64,000 nt of DNA from Melampsora larici-populina 98AG31 (Eukaryota; Basidiomycota; Pucciniomycetes; Pucciniales; Melampsoraceae), in contig NW_006768797.1 in the NCBI RefSeq assembly GCF_000204055.1, positions 129,202-193,201 of the forward strand, given 5' to 3'. Each line of letters starts with the position of its first letter. Positions within the stretch are counted from its first letter, which is position 1. The notes below the pieces were generated by a model. The model was not told the DNA's origin. It ran no database searches and worked only from the letters and a program-made list of their open reading frames with translations. The position numbers and the translations under genes were made by a program. Below are positions 10,481-22,067 of this stretch, in pieces.

Positions 10481-10818
10481 TGTAAGGAGTACACGTGACA
10501 AGTAGGCATGGGATTGTACAGTAGGGGATTAGATAGGAACTCCTTACCTCTCATTCTCAACGCCCAGCTTCAAAAGGTCCTCACTCCTCAGAGAGCCAAC
10601 TGGGTGACTTTTTGGAGCTAGGTGAGATTCTCTTATTTCTCTTTATTTCTCTATATCTTTGTGTTGTTAGATGGTTACTCACTCCTCAGAGAGCCAACTG
10701 GGTGACTTTTCGGAGCTAGATTGCAATTATACCGAAGTTCGAAGTCCATCGCTCTTGTGAGAAGTCGTGCCGGACTAGTTTCCGGACTCCTCAGTGAAGG
10801 TTCTACCTGAACCTTACA
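10481..10818 (+). repeat. 3' LTR
   Basis: 338 bp, the partner of 3817-4154, followed by the target duplication ATGTG. Of the 7 differences from the 5' LTR, 5 are transitions and 4 of those are CG against TG or CA. Confidence 0.95.
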
Positions 10819-10823
10819 ATGTG

Positions 10824-13574
10824 ATGGCTGCCAACAAGGGAAATCTAGGTTTCTTGTGCTAAAAGGCAGGGTTGTAATAGAATGAATTACAAGGGTGAAT
10901 CAGGGATCATGTAAATTAAAGATCACTGATACTAAAATGTAGATCATTACACACACAGATCTTATTGTACCAATCACATGCAATCATGTATGGATCAATG
11001 ATCAACTTTTCTCAAGAGGTGTTCACACTAGGCTCCTTGACATGTTTTTCTTATGTTGCTGTGTGTTTTATGCTTGTTCCAATGGGTATATAAACCCTTG
11101 CTTTTGTCTTGTTTCTTTTCCTCATCCTTTACAATAACAAAAAAAATGTACGTAGCTTCAACAACCAATCAATCCATCCCTATCAACCTTCAAAGTGTCT
11201 TTTCAGCCCTGTTACAGTCAGTAGGCACAGATTCACAGTCTTTCTGCTATTTCTCTCTGTGATTACTATTGTGAACCGCTGTCCTACATATGTAAGACAT
11301 ATGTAATCAACCTGTAACATTTCTATATCAACTATTACATGGGTGTTTCCTTTCTCAATCAGCTTCCTTATTGACACATTCAATATTTTAAATTGAAAAA
11401 GGATGCAGGTTGTATTAGACAATGAATTTCACTTCCTTTTTCATCTCCTATGACCTCACTCATGACATGTTTCATTTACTCTATGAAGTTCATTCAGTAT
11501 CTTACTTTTGTATCCTTCTTCTATCTTTAATCTTCTACAATGGTTTTGCAAAGCTCTCTTCTATATAAGTTTGAATGTTGTCACAACTACTTGTTCCTTT
11601 TGCCATTCACTCTTATATTTTGTTTTGTGTACCTACAGGTACTTCTGCTTTATTGCCATGCTTGTGTTCTCATGCATTCCACTGAGAACCCTTCATGTTC
11701 CTCTAAAGCTTGTACTTCTATAAGTTGGTTCATGCATTTGCATTTCAGTGCATTGATCATGTGCACACAATGACTATGTTTCTGCCTGAGTCAAAGTTAC
11801 CAGAAGCTGTTCACAGTGTCACTTCTTGTGAAGCCATCCATACATCCCTTGGGAACCTGAGATTGAATCATATCACACTTAGACTTACCACTCTAACATC
11901 AGGAGATGTGTGATCTTGCATGTATAGTAGTTGGTACGGGTATTGACAAATGGGAATGGTTCAAAAAAGGGTTTGTCAGATAATGTAGCAACCGGGGTTA
12001 CAGCATTCACATCCATTCTTCTCAGCACAGCCAGCATATTTGGCTCAGAGCCAAAAATCCAACAAGTCCTCGGATTTTGACTCCGAGTGAAGCACCATCC
12101 AAGGATCCAATCGAGGCCATGGCCATCGCCAGAATTTGCCTCGGAATCATCCCTTGGGTTCCCTTTTCCTCGGGGGCGCCATCCAAGGACTCCTTGGGCA
12201 TTTGTCTCCGAGACAAATATGCAGACAGTGCAGGCAAGAATCATTTTTTCACTCATCTCATAGTAAAATGATTATGATGTCACAACAAGATGGATGGATA
12301 GGAAGAAAGAATCATTTCCCTTTTTTCCCAATCTATACATCTAAAATTGTTAAAACAAAAAATTATTATTTCCATCCACTTACATTATCTCAAAAATCTT
12401 TTTTCTCTATAGTCAAATTCATTTATCATAGATAACATTTTTTCGATGTCCTCCCACCCACCCAAGCTGAAATTCATCTCTAATGTTTATTTACCTTATC
12501 AAAAATATCAGTATCAGTATTTTCAGTTTTAATTTTCATTGAGTTGGTTTCACATAAAAAAGTTGTCATTTTTTCAAAAAAAAATCTCTTTTTATCAGCA
12601 AAAATTGTTAGAAAAAACATGTAAAAAGTAGGAGTTGGTGCGTCAGACGCATATGCCGCCCACTGAACTCTTCTCAATTACTCTCAATTCTTCTAGTACT
12701 TGTTTTTCTTCCACCCAGCATTTTCAGAAACATGACAATCAAGCTCGCCTCAGAGGCCATTTAGTGTGAACCAGATACTCTAAGTATCCAAAACCATATG
12801 ACCCATTCCCTAATTGCTAAACAGGGCAAGATGCTTCTATCCATCCAAGCTTACTGGATCATCCAAACCTTTGGAGTTTCTGTTGAAATCAAATATTCTC
12901 TCAGCATCCTAACCGGATCAGCACTCAATGCTCATACAAGTCCATGATATAGGTTTCAGTGAACTGTAGGAATACAATCTAACAGCAATATAGACTTATA
13001 GTGAGTTGTATGACCAATCCAAGATGAAAGGGAACAAGGTCATAATGATGACAAAAGAAACAATAATTTGGTCTGACCAACGAGGATTCCATACTTACTT
13101 CACAGAAACTTTGGAATGAAATTCCATAAGCTGGGAGTTTAGCAATACAAAGTCAAAAGTATCTGTAACCAAAATTGCACTCATCCCTTGGTGGAAAGGG
13201 TAATGGAAACTAGTGAATGGTAAGGTGATCAATTGATAAAAACACAAGAAGAAGAATAAGGATTAGTCTTGACGTCATTTTCTGAATCATCTTGATTTCA
13301 AGTCCATCTGTGAATATACATTTTGGTGAACTCTGCTTTATTGCACGCAGGTAAAGAGCAGCAATTATTAATGTGGGATCAATTATCCATTTCAAGAATT
13401 GAGGGAAATAGGGTGATGATAATGCATGGTGGTCCAAGAGGCAGTGTTGCAAGATTATATTCAGGCTTGAAATCTTTCAATCATCCAAAATAAGACAGTA
13501 AGCTCTGATTCTTCAATCCGTTTATGGTCTGTGTTCATTTGGGATTGCTTCTCCTGAAAGATTTAGTGCAGTCT
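10824..13574. other. intergenic, no gene seen
   Basis: 2.7 kb of AT-rich DNA with overlapping frames on both strands (for example 11885-12256 minus against 12077-12271 plus) and no convincing domain. A GC-richer island with many CTCGG/CCGAG words lies at about 12040-12240 and may be a worn repeat. Confidence 0.45.
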
Positions 13575-14206
13575 TCTATCAACTCTCACATATTTTGAAA
13601 CGGTCATCAGCCATCTTAATATTCAGTCAATATGTTCGTGACCTGATCTACAAAACTCGGAAAACAACTTTCCAGGTAACAACACATTGGGCGCTTTAAA
13701 GAAACATGTGAAGAATAGAATATGTTTGGATCTCGAATAAGAACTGACTAAAATCGAAAATTGCCATGCTTATTGCCCTTGTTGAGTGTGACTCCAAGTT
13801 TCCTACTGGAAATATTTCAAGGGATCCTTCCCGAGCTCTCAACTAAAAGATGGCGAGGAAATTATCCAGGACAACGTAGATGGAAATCTGTCCCTGCTTG
13901 AAAATTGGATGTTAAACCCATCCATGCGCCAGTTTTTGTATGAAGGCAGAGAGCCTGCTTAGCAAGATTTGGTCGGAGGAAATTTGATATAAATACTACC
14001 CTTTTGCTCACCTCGAAACATTTCTTACCATCATTCCATCGATATATCATTTCATCCATTCTAAGATTCAAAAACACATCCAACACTTACCTTTCTCGCC
14101 AGTTCTCTAACAAACTATCCTTATCTTCTCGTGACTACCTTTCGGAAATCCATATACACATCCAATTCCTTATCTTTACCCATCCCTTCAACCGCAAATC
14201 TCCGCC

Positions 14207-15799
14207 ATGCATTCTCAATCAAACCAGCCATGTCGTCGTGCACGATTTTTATCAGCATTAAAGTTATCGGACAAGCCTAACAAGGTTGTTGGTATCTCGT
14301 CCTCGAATTTTAAAGTGAGTTTCGTCACTCTCTTTCAAAGGAATTGTGATTCTCTTGTTAACCTTGTTTTTTTTACTTTAGCGTGCCAAAGCCTATGAAA
14401 TGGCTCATCCAAAACCGGTGGTGAAACCCACACTGGTAAGCGTTGATGTCGTTGGAATTTTCATTTACCGTTTCATTATTGGTCGTTAGAGCTCATCGCT
14501 CTTCATTCATCTTGTCCATTTAACAGGACCTAAGCGATCCACTACTGGTCGCTTTGGCTCGAGCTGCAAACACCTCAACTTCCAACCGATACGCTGGTCA
14601 AAGATCCGTAGGTGATTTTCTCACTAACCTTTGTGATCTTTTATCTTTATCTGATTTGATATGTATACTTCCTTCCCATAGACAAAGGTTCCTGTCCGCG
14701 TTCCAGCTGGGTTCCCAGTCAATCAGAACTTTAGTCAACGGGTACATTGCACCTTCAATGATCTAAAGGACGAGACGGAAGAAGTTGGTGCGGATGAAGA
14801 TGAAGAGTTGGTTTGTTTATGTTCCACTTGATTGCTTCTATGTGGATATCGTTACATTTTCATTTTTTGTTTCGTTATTGATCATTGAAGCTGATCCCTG
14901 TTTTTTATTGTGTCGGTTGAACAGGACCAGTGTGATCCACTGGTAGCAGCTTTGGCTCGATCCACAAACAACGCAACATCCCGAAGATATGCCAGCCAAC
15001 GATCGGTTAGTGATTTTCTCACTAACCTTTTGGCATCCTATATTTCACTCTTGTCTGACATACATATTTCCTTCACATAGACCAAAGTTCCTATCCGCGT
15101 TCCTGCTGGCTTCCCTGTGAATCAGAACTTCAGCCAAAACGTGATTCACACCTTTGATGATGTAAAGACCAAGGTGAAAGTTGAGGGACCCAGTGCGGAT
15201 AAGGTTGTTGTCTCGGTACGTCATGTTCGACTTGATTGATTTCTCCATCTCCGCGTACAACGTATTTTCTTGACAATGTTATACAATACTGATACTTCTA
15301 TGTGATTTCTCTTCAGTCGTCAAAACACGGAAAGTCAAGGGGCACTGAATTTCCAAGATTAGACATGCCCGTGTCTCAAAATGATTCCAACTTGGTGGAC
15401 TGGTCAACTTCTACGCCAGTCCGAGTTGCAAGAACGAACAGACAAACACTGCCTAGCAGAGGGTCTTCAACCTTCTTCACACCTGGGCTCACCGTCTCCT
15501 CTTCTTCGGCCACATCAAGTGTGGTATCACCCATTGGCTCTGCTTCCAAGACGCCAACTTCCATTTCATCGGCAAGAAGAGTTGTATCCTCAACTGGACC
15601 AAGTTTGACCACTCCAAGGTGGTTGAGTAGGAAACAAACTACTCCAACCCCCAAGGATAGGCTCTATACAATCCACGAGGCTTTACTTTCCCCTTTTGGG
15701 TTACCTTCTTCGGCTCCTGAGGCGATTCACGAAGGTAAATCACACGCTGAAGTTTTGGCTAGTTTAGGGTTTTTGAACAAGTTTTATAGTGAATTGTGA
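14207..15799 (+). CDS. unrecognised 356-aa protein with duplicated exon pair, copy 1
   Basis: Seven exons with GT-AG introns, all in phase 0: 14207-14314, 14382-14435, 14527-14607, 14682-14810, 14925-15005, 15081-15215, 15317-15799 (1,071 nt). I do not recognise the family. Exons 3+4 and 5+6 are tandem copies. Each copy encodes DP-L-ALAR, then N--T---RYA-QRS, then TKVP-RVPAGFPVNQNFSQ. The last exon encodes a Ser/Thr/Pro-rich basic tail ending in a more conserved block (PKDRLYTIHEALLSPFG, then LASLGFLNKFY). There is no signal peptide or membrane segment. Nuclear or cytosolic disordered protein is a guess. A near-identical intact copy lies at 37581-39173 on the other strand. The start is the ATG at 14207, where the two copies begin to agree in frame. 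Confidence 0.8.
14527..15215 (+). repeat. tandem duplication of a two-exon unit inside the gene
   Basis: Unit 1 (14527-14810) and unit 2 (14925-15215) have the same exon sizes (81 nt, then 129 or 135 nt). Their introns are also related: GTGATTTTCTCACTAACCTTT occurs just inside the first intron of each unit. The duplication therefore arose at DNA level after the intron was in place. Confidence 0.85.
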
Positions 15800-16290
15800 A
15801 GTGAACGACGACCGCGGGATTTGTCCTTCACCTCTTGTTTACATTGTTGTTTTCATTTTGTTTTCTCGAATGTTTTTTCTTGTTTTTTCATTTTCTTTAT
15901 CTTGCAATAATTTTCTATCAATTTAATTACCCTTTTTCCTTTCATCTAATCAATTTTCCTTTATCTTTATCAAAGCAAAAACAAACTTCAAGCCATTCCT
16001 TGTTTTTTGAAATTCCCAATATCCTCAGTTTAGTAGGATTTATTTGGATTAGTCTTAACAAGGATGAAGATTTGAATAAGACAACTTCAAGGTTTCAAAC
16101 AAATACAAAGAGACATGGATTCTTTGGTTGAGTCATCTATTAAAAATATAGGTTCAAACTTCTTTGAAATGTGTGATTCCCTTTTGGGTAACTCTTTTGT
16201 CTGTTTGCGCATTTGTTCTGATTTGATTTGACTCTTGCTACCCTGTGATTTATGCTCATATGTCATGAGCTATAGTATACTTGAAGATCA

Positions 16291-17374
16291 ATTCTATACC
16301 TCATCTTCATCTACCTCATCTTCAACACCATACTTGATGTCTTCAAGTGGAGCTTCTTAACTTGGAGCCAGGGCAGAAACCATGGAGTTAGCCCAAACCA
16401 GAGGTGGTGCTTCATTTTGAGGAGTAACAGTAGCAGTAACAGTAACAGTAACAGTAACAGTTGACAGGGGATTGGGCCTTGGCATGCTACTGCTGACATT
16501 TGGACTGATGATGGCAGCAGGGTCAAAAGAGCAGTTGGCTTTTGAGCTTTGAGATCCAACCAAGGTGGAGGACACATTGGTGTTCCAGGATGGAGACTCA
16601 GATGGCAGTTGGACTGCGGATGATATTAATCCATATTTTGGCGGGGGTACTCATGTTCATAATAATCATAAGGATCTGCCCAGTCAATTAATTCCAGATT
16701 CAGTTGCTTCTTCAACTTCTGTCTTGGCAGTACTGTGAGTTAAACTTTGATATGAATAATCAGAGGGTTGGACCAGTAGTTTGGGGAACCGGAAAAATAT
16801 ATGGATTCAAGTATGGATTGAAGTGAAAACAAGGTGGTTGAGCTGGCAATGGTTGAAAAGGTATCACACAATCAGGTCCTGAGGGGACATCAGTGTTGTA
16901 CTCTTTTTTAGCTAATGATGAAGGTAGAAGTGTCAAAGTGAAGAACAGCTTGATGGGAAGAAGGTGTCAGCACTTCTCTTGGACTTTCAATAAGGACAAA
17001 GAGAAAAACAAAAGAGAACTTACCATCTTGTGACTGATGGGTAGTGTTGTTTGATGGTTGTTCAATTTGTAAAATCAAGAAGTCCTCTTCTGTATTGGGA
17101 TGATGAGGATGAGATGGATGAAGACATCCTCTTACCGCTTCTGAGCCAGAGGTCATCTTGCAAAAATCTTGGCATGAGCAGGGCCGGGTATGTATAAACA
17201 TGGCGAGGAAATACTCGGAATACACCTGGTTTCGGGTATTGTCGAGCCGGGCACTAAATAGTGGTGTGTTAATTTCATGATCAGCATCAGAATGTGATTG
17301 GATCGATCGAAGAACCAATCGACTCATGAACAATCAACCATCAACTATCGACAACTCAACCATCCACATTCAAG
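16291..17374. other. intergenic with possible worn gene on the minus strand
   Basis: Minus frames at 16357-16575 and 16908-17333 have some coding look (a Thr/Val run, Ser/Pro-rich stretches) but no clear start, splice chain or domain. The Thr-Val run is simply the hexanucleotide microsatellite read as protein. The upstream region of the phosphoesterase gene must lie in the last few hundred bases. Confidence 0.35.
16423..16460. repeat. microsatellite (AGTAAC)n
   Basis: About six copies of AGTAAC with one variant unit (AGTAGC). Confidence 0.9.
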
Positions 17375-19797
17375 ATGGCTATCGTTCCATTACTCAATCA
17401 AAAACATAAATATCAAACTAAATCAAACAGAAGGATCTCATCAATCTTTCATAATCGAACCAGAAACCAATCCATCTCAATCTTACGATTCATTTGGATT
17501 CTCACTTTAATTTATTCTGAATGGTTTCAATTCTATAATCAAATCTCATCTTGTCAATGGCCTTCAATTCCATCTGATGAATCACAACCTGATATCATTC
17601 CAAATCAATTTAATTTACTTATCATTGCTGATCCTCAATTACCTTCGATTCCTTATTCTTATCCAACCAGATCTTATTTACTTCAATTCATTAGTATTCA
17701 AATCATCAATCAATTCATTAGAAAGTCTTGGAGATTACTCATTAGGATTAGAAAACCTGATGCGATTGTTTTCTTGGGTGATCTTTTAGATGCTGGTGTG
17801 GCTACTACAGATCAATCTGAGTAAGTCAACATTCTTTCAAACCTGATCTCTTTGATCAATCTACACTAAAAACATTCCTACATATTCTAGATATCAATCA
17901 TATCTCGATACTTTCCGACATACATTTCCAATCCCAAACTCATTATCTGAATCCAATCGAATCATCTATTTAGCGGGTAACCATGATCTTGGATTAGCAC
18001 CATGGACGAATTCGACTAATTCTAATTTAGTTAGAGAACGCTTTGTTCGTAACTTTCAACCTGGATCACTTTCAGGTCATCTTGAATGGGGAAATCATTC
18101 GATAGTTTGGATAGATTCGATTGGATTGATTGAAGAAGATAAACAAAGCAAGAAGAATGGGGATCAAAGTGATCAGGAGAAAGTGGTGGGACCTGTAAAG
18201 AGCTTTATTGAAAAGCTTAATGGACGTAGGTTTCTGTGATCTGTTTGTGTGATTTATCCCGTTTATTTTATTTATTTATTAGATCATCAAGAACTTGATT
18301 GAGTTGATCTGTTTTCGAAATATCAATTTCAACCAATTTACTGATCATCTTCATTTACCTTTTTCTGAACAATCGAAATTATAGCCGATACACTCTTACC
18401 TAAAGTTTTGTTTACTCATGTTCCACTTTGGAGATCAGAAGGAACTTCTTGTGGTTCGTTACGTGAATCAAGACGCGAAATTCATCAAGGTTCAGGTAAG
18501 AATTATCAAAATGAGATTTCAGAAGAATTATCGAAATTCGTTTTGGAAAAAATTCAACCTACCATTGTTTTCAGGTTAGTAAAAATAAGGAATCTGTTTT
18601 GAAAATTCATTTATTTGAATCTGATCATACATTTTAACTAATGTGTCTTCATTTTTTTGTGGCTCAGTGGTGATGATCATGATTATTGTGATGTAGTTCA
18701 CACTATACCATCAACATCATACGCTAATCCGTCTCCTTCATCAATCCATGAAATCTCAGTCAAATCATTTTCAATGGGAATGGGTATACAAAGACCAGGA
18801 TATCAACTCTTATCACTCTCGAATCCGTCCAGATTTGATAAACTACCTGAAAAGGATTCCACCTTTGAAACCTCATGTCTCTTACCCAATCAAATCAAAT
18901 CATACACTCATCTTTATGTACCATTATTCTTGATCAGTTTGTTGATGATCTTTGGAATGCCGATTTGGAATGTAATGACCTCTCATCGATCTGGTAGGAT
19001 ACGACAACAAGCCAAAACCAATGGATTACCAATCCATCATCGTCATCGGAAATCATTATCAAGAACCTTGATGTTTACGAAAAAACCCATGAGCGTTGGA
19101 TCTGATTCGTCTTCAGAAGAGAATCGATCAGATGAAGAATCAGGACATCATCGATTGATCTCACAACATTCTAGACAATCGGGTAGTTTAAGTTTAGCCG
19201 GTGAAAGAGAAAGTTATCCGTCTGGCTTACTCTTCCAAGAAGGAGGTCTCATCAGTCATCCTAATGGGTTTAATTCGCCTAGTAGTGTGATCAGTTATCA
19301 TTCTCCGGTCGATTCGGGTCATGAAGATGATCGGATCTCTCATCCTTTACCTAATTTTCAAAATTATCATTCTGGAAGCACAAATTTGAATGAATTCAAT
19401 GGATCTGCTCAACGAAATAGTGGTAAAGTAAGTGTGATTTAGTTTTCCTAAATTTTGTAGATCTATCATTTGATTGTTTTGGGTTTTTTTTTCCGTTTTG
19501 GGTTTGGCTTAGCGTCCTTGTTTACCTAGTAGGTATTCTAATTCAAGTAATTCAGATTTTCATCAACTTGGTACAAGAAGAAACCGATCCTGTGAAATCT
19601 TGTTTAAGTTACTTTCAATTTTCATTGGAAAGAAAAGAGTTGAAAGATTAAGAAGTAGTAGGAGGGGAAGTAGGAGTGGAGGTGGTAGTAGAAGTAGAAG
19701 AAAAGGTGAGATGGCAAAAGCTTGGAGTCAGTTTTGGAGTTTGGTTTGGATGATCGGATTGGTTTATGGATTGATTTGGTGTTGGTATTGGTGGTGA
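17375..19797 (+). CDS. Cdc1/Ted1/PGAP5-like metallophosphoesterase
   Basis: Calcineurin-like phosphoesterase of the ER family that removes ethanolamine phosphate from GPI-anchor mannose (yeast Cdc1/Ted1, animal PGAP5/MPPE1). Proposed exons: 17375-17820, 17891 to 18195 or 18226, 18385-18574, 18668-19427, 19513-19797. Metal-binding motifs appear in order: ADPQ (exon 1), GDLLDAG, GNHDLG (exon 2), FTHVPLW (exon 3), and GDDHDYC made across the exon 3/4 junction. An N-terminal hydrophobic segment (about residues 33-47) and a second one after DHDYC (about 19 residues starting YVPLFLISLLM) bracket the catalytic part. A third Trp-rich hydrophobic end closes the protein. The end of exon 2 is ambiguous: a GTAAAG donor at 18196 keeps the frame, whereas the more family-like peptide GPVKSFIEKLNG and donor GTAGGT at 18227 would need one base fewer at the A-run near 18180. 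Divalent-metal-dependent activity is inferred from the family. Confidence 0.85.
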
Positions 19798-21512
19798 AAA
19801 TCAAAAATATTGAAGAAGAAAAAAAGTCAAGTTTATAGGTTTCTTTTTGGTTTTGGTTTTGGTTTTGCATTTTTTTTCTTTGGTTGATTGGTTGATGAAG
19901 ATGGACAAAGGTTTAAAAAGAATCTGGAACAAACGAATCTTGGAATTTTTGGAAAATTTTATATCTAAGAAGCATTTTTGATGATTATGTACTTATTTGG
20001 TTACGGTAAGGTATTGCTGAACTGATGATCATGGTGAAATTAAGGTGATGATAGTATGAGTCAATATCACAAAGAAGCAAGTATGTAGAAAGTAAGTAAG
20101 TTGCTTATGTTGTTGTCCAGAGACAAGTTTGAATGGTTATTTATTTTGCAACACACACAAAGCACCAGAACCACGCATACATGTACATAGAGATGAAGAA
20201 AGATGAGGGCACTATGAAAGACTTACCTATGAGTCAAAATCACCAAGAAGCAAGTAAGTAAGTTGCTTATGCAGTGATAAAGAGACAAGTTCAAATGATG
20301 AGGATGAAACTTGTCTGGACTCATATATAGACAGCTTTATATATGAAGAAGAATAGTAGTGGATTAGTCAAGGAATTTGATTCACAACATCCAAATGTAT
20401 AAAGAAAGTACAAGAAAAGGAGAAGAAGGTAAGAGGGTCAAGCTTCTTCCCAATGAGTTTTTTTTTGATGATACTACCTGTGAAGGAATGCAGAACTTCC
20501 AAGAGGGAGTTTGGGCATTGCAAAATAGGGATAATATTATGGAACTTATATTCACCTCTTGAATGCGATTTTTAGAGTGTTATAAAACCATGTTCAGAGA
20601 GTCAGATATCTTGAAATCCATGGGTTTTCTTTGTGCTAATCTGTGTATATTTAGTGGGTTTACTATGTAGAACAATGTGAACAAGACACTGACTTCATTG
20701 CCATACTTCCAGCATCTCTCAAAATTTCATATCTTGGTACTTTCATGCAACAAAATAGGATTAATTTGAAAAACAAAGACAGACATTTGGTTCACTCGAT
20801 AGGCTTCTCTTCTTGAGATCTATCATCTGATCCTCAGAGGAGAAGAATTGAGAATTATAGTTTGAAAACCAAGCTTGAGATCATACCACACTTGCTGTGT
20901 AGGGAAAACTTGACATTGTGATCAACAGTTCAAGAGCCTTTACACAGATCTGATCACTTTTACCTTTAAAAAATTCTTTTTTAGAGAGCTTGGTTGTGCT
21001 TGACAGATGAGGTTTGGATTCTGAACTGTTTTGTTCACTCAGGAAGGGGAAAAGGGTTATATTTAGAAGGAGACATATTCTCAAAGGTTTGTGTTCTCAT
21101 CTTGAAAAACATGCAGTCTTTTTTTGTGTCAAGAAAAAATCAAATTCATTTTGAATTGATCATCATCTCTCTTGATAATTTCAAAAAACTCAACTTAAGA
21201 TTAGGAATTTATTTGGTTTTCAAGAATTGGAAAAAAACAGAAAAGTTTTTCATGAGGTTAAAGGTTTTCATGTTTAATTTAGATTTCTCATATCTTTCAC
21301 AATCAGTATATATAATAAAGAAGAAAGAAAAAAGGTTTGAAGGTATGATGTGAAAGAGATGAGGTTTGTCTTAATTCAAGTCAAGGTTTGAATAAGGAAA
21401 TTATTGACCAAAATAGAATCCTATCACCAGTAAGAAAACAGGAAAGAGTATAAGTTTGAGAAGGCAAGAGTTTCAAGGTCTAGGGAAACGGTGAGATCCG
21501 AATCAACTGAAT
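19798..21512. other. intergenic with an 80-bp direct repeat
   Basis: No supported gene. A direct repeat is present at 20055-20134 and 20228-20298 (TATGAGTCAA, AGAAGCAAGTA, GTAAGTAAGTTGCTTATG, AGAGACAAGTT). Frames at 20377-20562 and 20994-21353 have no domain or splice support. Confidence 0.5.
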
Positions 21513-22067
21513 CTACTTACGATACGAAAGATATCCGGCAAGAAGAGCCAAGGGTAATAGGTAGCCCATTCCGCCTGATGATTCGTCTTGGTGAGTTTGA
21601 CCCGTGACAGATTGAGCAGATTTCTTGGCAGTAGGAGGACCCTTGGTTGCATGCTAAAAGAAATGAATTTGAAAGTTTGATTAATACTCCTAATGCAAGT
21701 TGAGAATTGGATCGATTGAAAAAAAGGCTTACTTCTTTACAAGTTCCTACAAGATATTGATTCATTAAATTCCTGGCTTCTTCACTATGACCTACATCTT
21801 CAAAAGCTTCGGTTGCATCTTTTCCAGATTCACCTAATAAAACTTCATCACCACCTGGATGTTCATCTAAAAATTTTGAAATTGCATAAACTTTTCCATG
21901 AATGAGTAAATGTAAATTAGATGAACTTGATAGTGATGATAGTTCTTCGGCTGTGAAATCCTGAAAGATTATCAAAGATCAGTGTTTTTTGGTCTTCAAT
22001 TCTGATCGATTGACCGTCAAAGGATACTACTTACTTTTAGTTCTTCTGTTTTTTTTTCTTCAGACAT
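21513..22067 (-). CDS. cytochrome b5, tail-anchored
   Basis: Small haem protein that passes electrons to ER desaturases, hydroxylases and P450s. Exons on the minus strand: 22067-22035, 21960-21733, 21653-21513 (402 nt, 133 aa, phases close). The haem-binding HPGG motif is at about residues 46-49 and the second axial histidine is in DVGHS. A 19-residue hydrophobic tail (GMGYLLPLALLAGYLSY) ends in Arg-Lys, the layout of an ER tail anchor. Length matches microsomal cytochrome b5. The first exon codes for only 11 residues (an ATG with a Lys/Glu-rich start), which is why a plain frame scan begins too late. Confidence 0.95.

Larger units (their letters stand above)
3817..10818 (+). mobile_element. 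Ty3/gypsy LTR retrotransposon, full length (7.0 kb)
   Basis: Two 338-bp direct terminal repeats (3817-4154 and 10481-10818) begin TGTAAGG and end CTTACA. They are flanked by a perfect 5-bp target duplication, ATGTG (3812-3816 and 10819-10823). A polypurine tract abuts the right LTR. The internal frame runs Gag, protease, reverse transcriptase, RNase H, integrase, which is the Ty3/gypsy (Metaviridae) order. I count 7 differences between the LTRs (about 2 percent), so the insertion is fairly recent. Two in-frame TGA codons make this copy non-autonomous as it stands. No tRNA primer-binding site starting with TGG lies directly after the left LTR. Confidence 0.95.
13575..16290 (+). repeat. left arm of an inverted segmental duplication (2.7 kb)
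   Basis: This stretch, with the gene at 14207-15799, matches the reverse complement of about 37100-39830 through promoter, exons, introns and 3' flank. Shared marks include CAAGGGATCCTTCCCGAGCT upstream of both genes and AGATGGCGAGGAAATTAT about 350 bp before each start. The outer boundaries fade and are approximate. Confidence 0.85.

Noticed and set aside
11885..12271. Protein frames on both strands around 12.0-12.3 kb
   Set aside because: Overlapping open frames on opposite strands in a locally GC-richer patch; no domain, start context or joinable exons.
16311..16577. Leucine- or Thr/Val-repeat protein on the minus strand
   Set aside because: The amino-acid run is the AGTAAC microsatellite translated in different frames.
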